From positions 1 to 13,208 of the forward strand of contig JADGJH010000914.1 of NCBI GenBank assembly GCA_027596945.1: a stretch of 13,208 nucleotides of DNA. The letters are read 5' to 3'. Numbering within the stretch: position 1 is the stretch's first letter; every line of letters starts with the position of its first letter. The DNA is from Physocladia obscura. Lineage: Eukaryota; Chytridiomycota; Chytridiomycetes; Chytridiales; Chytriomycetaceae. The position numbers and the translations under genes were made by a program. A model generated the notes under the pieces. That model made no database searches and was not told where the DNA came from. It was given only the letters and a program-made list of their open reading frames with translations. Shown one piece after another: positions 11,545-13,208 of this stretch.

Positions 11545-11717
11545 AGGATGCTTGCTTGCAATTTATTTTTATAACTGTCTTTTGATTGGCGTAAATAATG
11601 CGGAAGAGAAATTTATCCAACAAAAAAATCTAATTACCTTACGTTCGACTTATTCACCTGCGAGTCTCGATGTTTTTATGTAATCCTGCATTTTTTAAAA
11701 ACAATATTGTAAATAAG

Positions 11718-11750
<33 letters not shown>
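11718..11750. repeat. ATA trinucleotide microsatellite (11 units)
   Basis: ATA is repeated 11 times without interruption, between the zinc-finger relic and the intact plus-strand gene. Confidence 0.95.
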
Positions 11751-11801
11751 GGAATGCTATAAGCTTACAACACTCAAGAAATCCAAGCTATCAATAGCCT
11801 T

Positions 11802-12011
11802 ATGAAGTATTCCACAAACACTCCAACGAAAATTTTTTTTGAACTCAGGTTCAACTCATCAATTAATCGAACTAAATGTCCAAGTCAATCTTTGGAACAT
11901 TATCAATTTGGAAAAAGTTCAAATCCTGTGGATATGCATCCTTTGCGTCACCTTCGGACTCCTTTCATGTTCAAGTCAAGTTGTACTTTGAAAGGAAACG
12001 AAATATCATAA
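11802..12011 (+). pseudogene. 69-codon ORF, possible relic of the zinc-finger linker region
   Basis: This ORF lies in the same frame as the zinc-finger gene, ending 48 bases before its ATG. Its segment MHPLRHLRTPFMFKS loosely matches SAFHRRSRDTPFSAS in the serine-rich part of the intact protein, preceded in both by a Q-x(5-6)-S stretch. The match is short and could be chance. Alternatives are an upstream ORF in the 5' UTR or noise. Confidence 0.25.
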
Positions 12012-12018
12012 AACCAGC

Positions 12019-12059
12019 GTTAACTAAAAAAAAAACACACACAAAACAAAATACGAATA
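12019..12059 (+). promoter_or_regulatory. A-rich 5' leader of zinc-finger paralogue B
   Basis: Elements in order are TTAACT, ten A, CACACACA, then AACAAAATACGAATA before the ATG. The order parallels the leader of paralogue A, which suggests the duplication included the 5' UTR. Confidence 0.45.
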
Positions 12060-13058
12060 ATGAGCCACTCTGAACAACCACAAGACACATCTGCTGCAAC
12101 ATCCGCGGCTGACGAATTGGTCGAGAATGAAATCTTTGGTCGTGGCATAAATGACGACTCATGTTGCTGTGCCACAGGTTGTAATATTTCTTCGCTTATA
12201 CCATTGTCCAGCGCACGCGTCGAAAATTGGCCGCTTTCAAACGATGAATTCTGCCATGCAGATATCTCAAACTCGTCTCAACTATTTTTTAGTCCACCAA
12301 ATCCTGCTAGTCAGGATTCGGAACACTGGGATCCGACATTCAATCAGTATGTCCAGTTTGATGATGAAAATACACCGCCAGTCACTGCCTCCTTACAATC
12401 TTCATGTCCATCCGCATCATCATCTTCGCAGCCTACTATCGAATACCACGCGGATATTGCTGAAATTCATGAAGTTGAGAATCATGTCGCAGAAAGTTTT
12501 CTGTATATACACAGGAAAAACTCGGGCGCGTCTGGCACTCGTAGTCTGTCAAACATGAGTTTGATTCAGCGCGAATTCGGGAACATGAATTTAGGCTCAA
12601 CAAACCACAAGAATACGTTTACATTTTCTCGGCAATTGCCTGACATGACTATCCAATCAAGAGCGAATTCAGTCCAAAATTCTGCATTTCATCGGCGGTC
12701 CCGTGATACCCCATTTTCAGCATCTCCGCCGCTTCAATTAGAGGCCACTCGTCGTGGATCCTGGCCATCGTTATCAACACACACTCGTGCTGAGTTTCCT
12801 TGTCAATTCGAAAACTGCACAAAAACATACAAATCAAATGCAAGCCTAAAGTATCACGTGAAACGAGTTCATTACCATATGCTTGGCGAGTTTGAGTGCG
12901 GCACGTGCGGGAAGGTCTACACGACGAATAACAGGCTAACTGTGCATTTTCGGAATCATACAGGAGAGAGACCGTTCAGCTGCAGTGTGCCGGGATGTGA
13001 TTATTCAACAACGCAAAAATGTGCGCTAACAACGCATGAAAATCGTAAGCATGTTTAA
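12060..13058 (+). CDS. C2H2 zinc-finger protein, three C-terminal fingers (paralogue B)
   Basis: This is a single-exon frame of 332 residues from the first in-frame ATG after a stop. Residues 1-245 are serine-, proline- and acid-rich, with a cysteine cluster (DDSCCCATGC) near residue 36 and no clear fold; this could be an activation region. Fingers: C248, C253, H266, H271 (C-x4-C-x12-H-x4-H); C280, C283, H296, H300 (C-x2-C-x12-H-x3-H, followed by the TGERPF linker); C308, C313, H326, H331 (C-x4-C-x12-H-x4-H). It ends two residues after the last zinc ligand. Predicted helix contact positions (-1, 2, 3) are S-A-S, T-N-R and Q-C-A, identical to paralogue A, so both probably bind the same or a very similar site. 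A broken copy of its 3' end lies upstream. Likely a nuclear transcription factor; targets unknown. Confidence 0.92.
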   Translation: MSHSEQPQDTSAATSAADELVENEIFGRGINDDSCCCATGCNISSLIPLSSARVENWPLSNDEFCHADISNSSQLFFSPPNPASQDSEHWDPTFNQYVQFDDENTPPVTASLQSSCPSASSSSQPTIEYHADIAEIHEVENHVAESFLYIHRKNSGASGTRSLSNMSLIQREFGNMNLGSTNHKNTFTFSRQLPDMTIQSRANSVQNSAFHRRSRDTPFSASPPLQLEATRRGSWPSLSTHTRAEFPCQFENCTKTYKSNASLKYHVKRVHYHMLGEFECGTCGKVYTTNNRLTVHFRNHTGERPFSCSVPGCDYSTTQKCALTTHENRKHV

Positions 13059-13120
13059 GGTATTCATGAAGCATCATATTTTTATCTTATTTTCCCTGTT
13101 TTCTCTCTGGTTGGTGGCTG

Positions 13121-13126
13121 AATAAA
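13121..13126 (+). terminator. Candidate polyadenylation signal (AATAAA)
   Basis: AATAAA lies 63 nt after the stop of the plus-strand zinc-finger gene, just after the block shared with the 11389-11544 relic. Confidence 0.4.
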
Positions 13127-13184
13127 TTATATCATGAGTTTATATCTGAGTTCGGATAGGACTTGTCGTTGCAAGTTTGACAGA

Positions 13185-13190
13185 AATAAA
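13185..13190 (+). terminator. Second candidate polyadenylation signal (AATAAA)
   Basis: AATAAA lies 127 nt after the stop. The window then ends in a run of seven A. Confidence 0.35.
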
Positions 13191-13208
13191 CTTGTAAAAC
13201 CAAAAAAA

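Larger units (their letters stand above)
11199..12059. promoter_or_regulatory. Divergent intergenic region between WDR59 and zinc-finger paralogue B
   Basis: Both genes start outward from this region, so it should hold both promoters. A TATATAATAT stretch lies about 75 nt upstream of the WDR59 start. The middle contains the zinc-finger relic (11389-11544), the ATA microsatellite and a short ORF. No further motif could be assigned by eye. Confidence 0.5.

Overview
The window looks like nuclear DNA from an early-diverging fungus, most likely a chytrid. It carries several protein genes on both strands, short spliceosomal introns (52-84 nt in the main gene), AATAAA-type polyadenylation signals, a GATOR2/SEACAT subunit with fungal-style serine-rich expansions, and a decayed gene for a secreted, probably GPI-anchored protein. 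The phylum is an inference from style; nothing here proves it.

Layout, left to right. (1) Positions 1-1541 are an AT-rich block with only three CpG dinucleotides. It holds unrecognised coding-like fragments on both strands, some with plausible splice sites, and differs sharply from the rest. (2) Positions 1696-2622 (minus) encode a 308-residue protein with three C-terminal C2H2 zinc fingers. (3) Positions 2640-5000 are mostly intergenic, with an open frame lacking a usable ATG, a nonsense-interrupted pseudogene of a cysteine-containing surface protein (3874-4389), and another ATG-less frame (4712-5005). (4) Positions 11198-5023 (minus) hold one large gene with 11 exons and 10 introns. It encodes an 1851-residue WDR59 (yeast Sea3/Mtc5) homologue: WD40 propeller, RWD domain, long disordered inserts and a C-terminal zinc domain. 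All exon phases close exactly. Two introns appear to be of the GC-AG type. (5) Positions 11199-12059 are the divergent intergenic region. It contains a decayed 3' end of a zinc-finger gene, an ATA microsatellite and a short ORF that may be a further relic. (6) Positions 12060-13058 (plus) encode a second three-finger C2H2 protein, paralogous to the one at 1696-2622.

The WDR59 homologue would act in the GATOR2/SEACAT complex, in amino-acid signalling to TORC1 at the vacuole/lysosome. The two zinc-finger proteins share nearly all predicted DNA-contacting residues and an A-rich 5' leader, so they are probably duplicate transcription factors. They flank WDR59 in outward-facing orientation, and the relic beside the plus-strand copy points to repeated local duplication and loss. 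I found no tRNA, rRNA, CRISPR array or intact mobile element.
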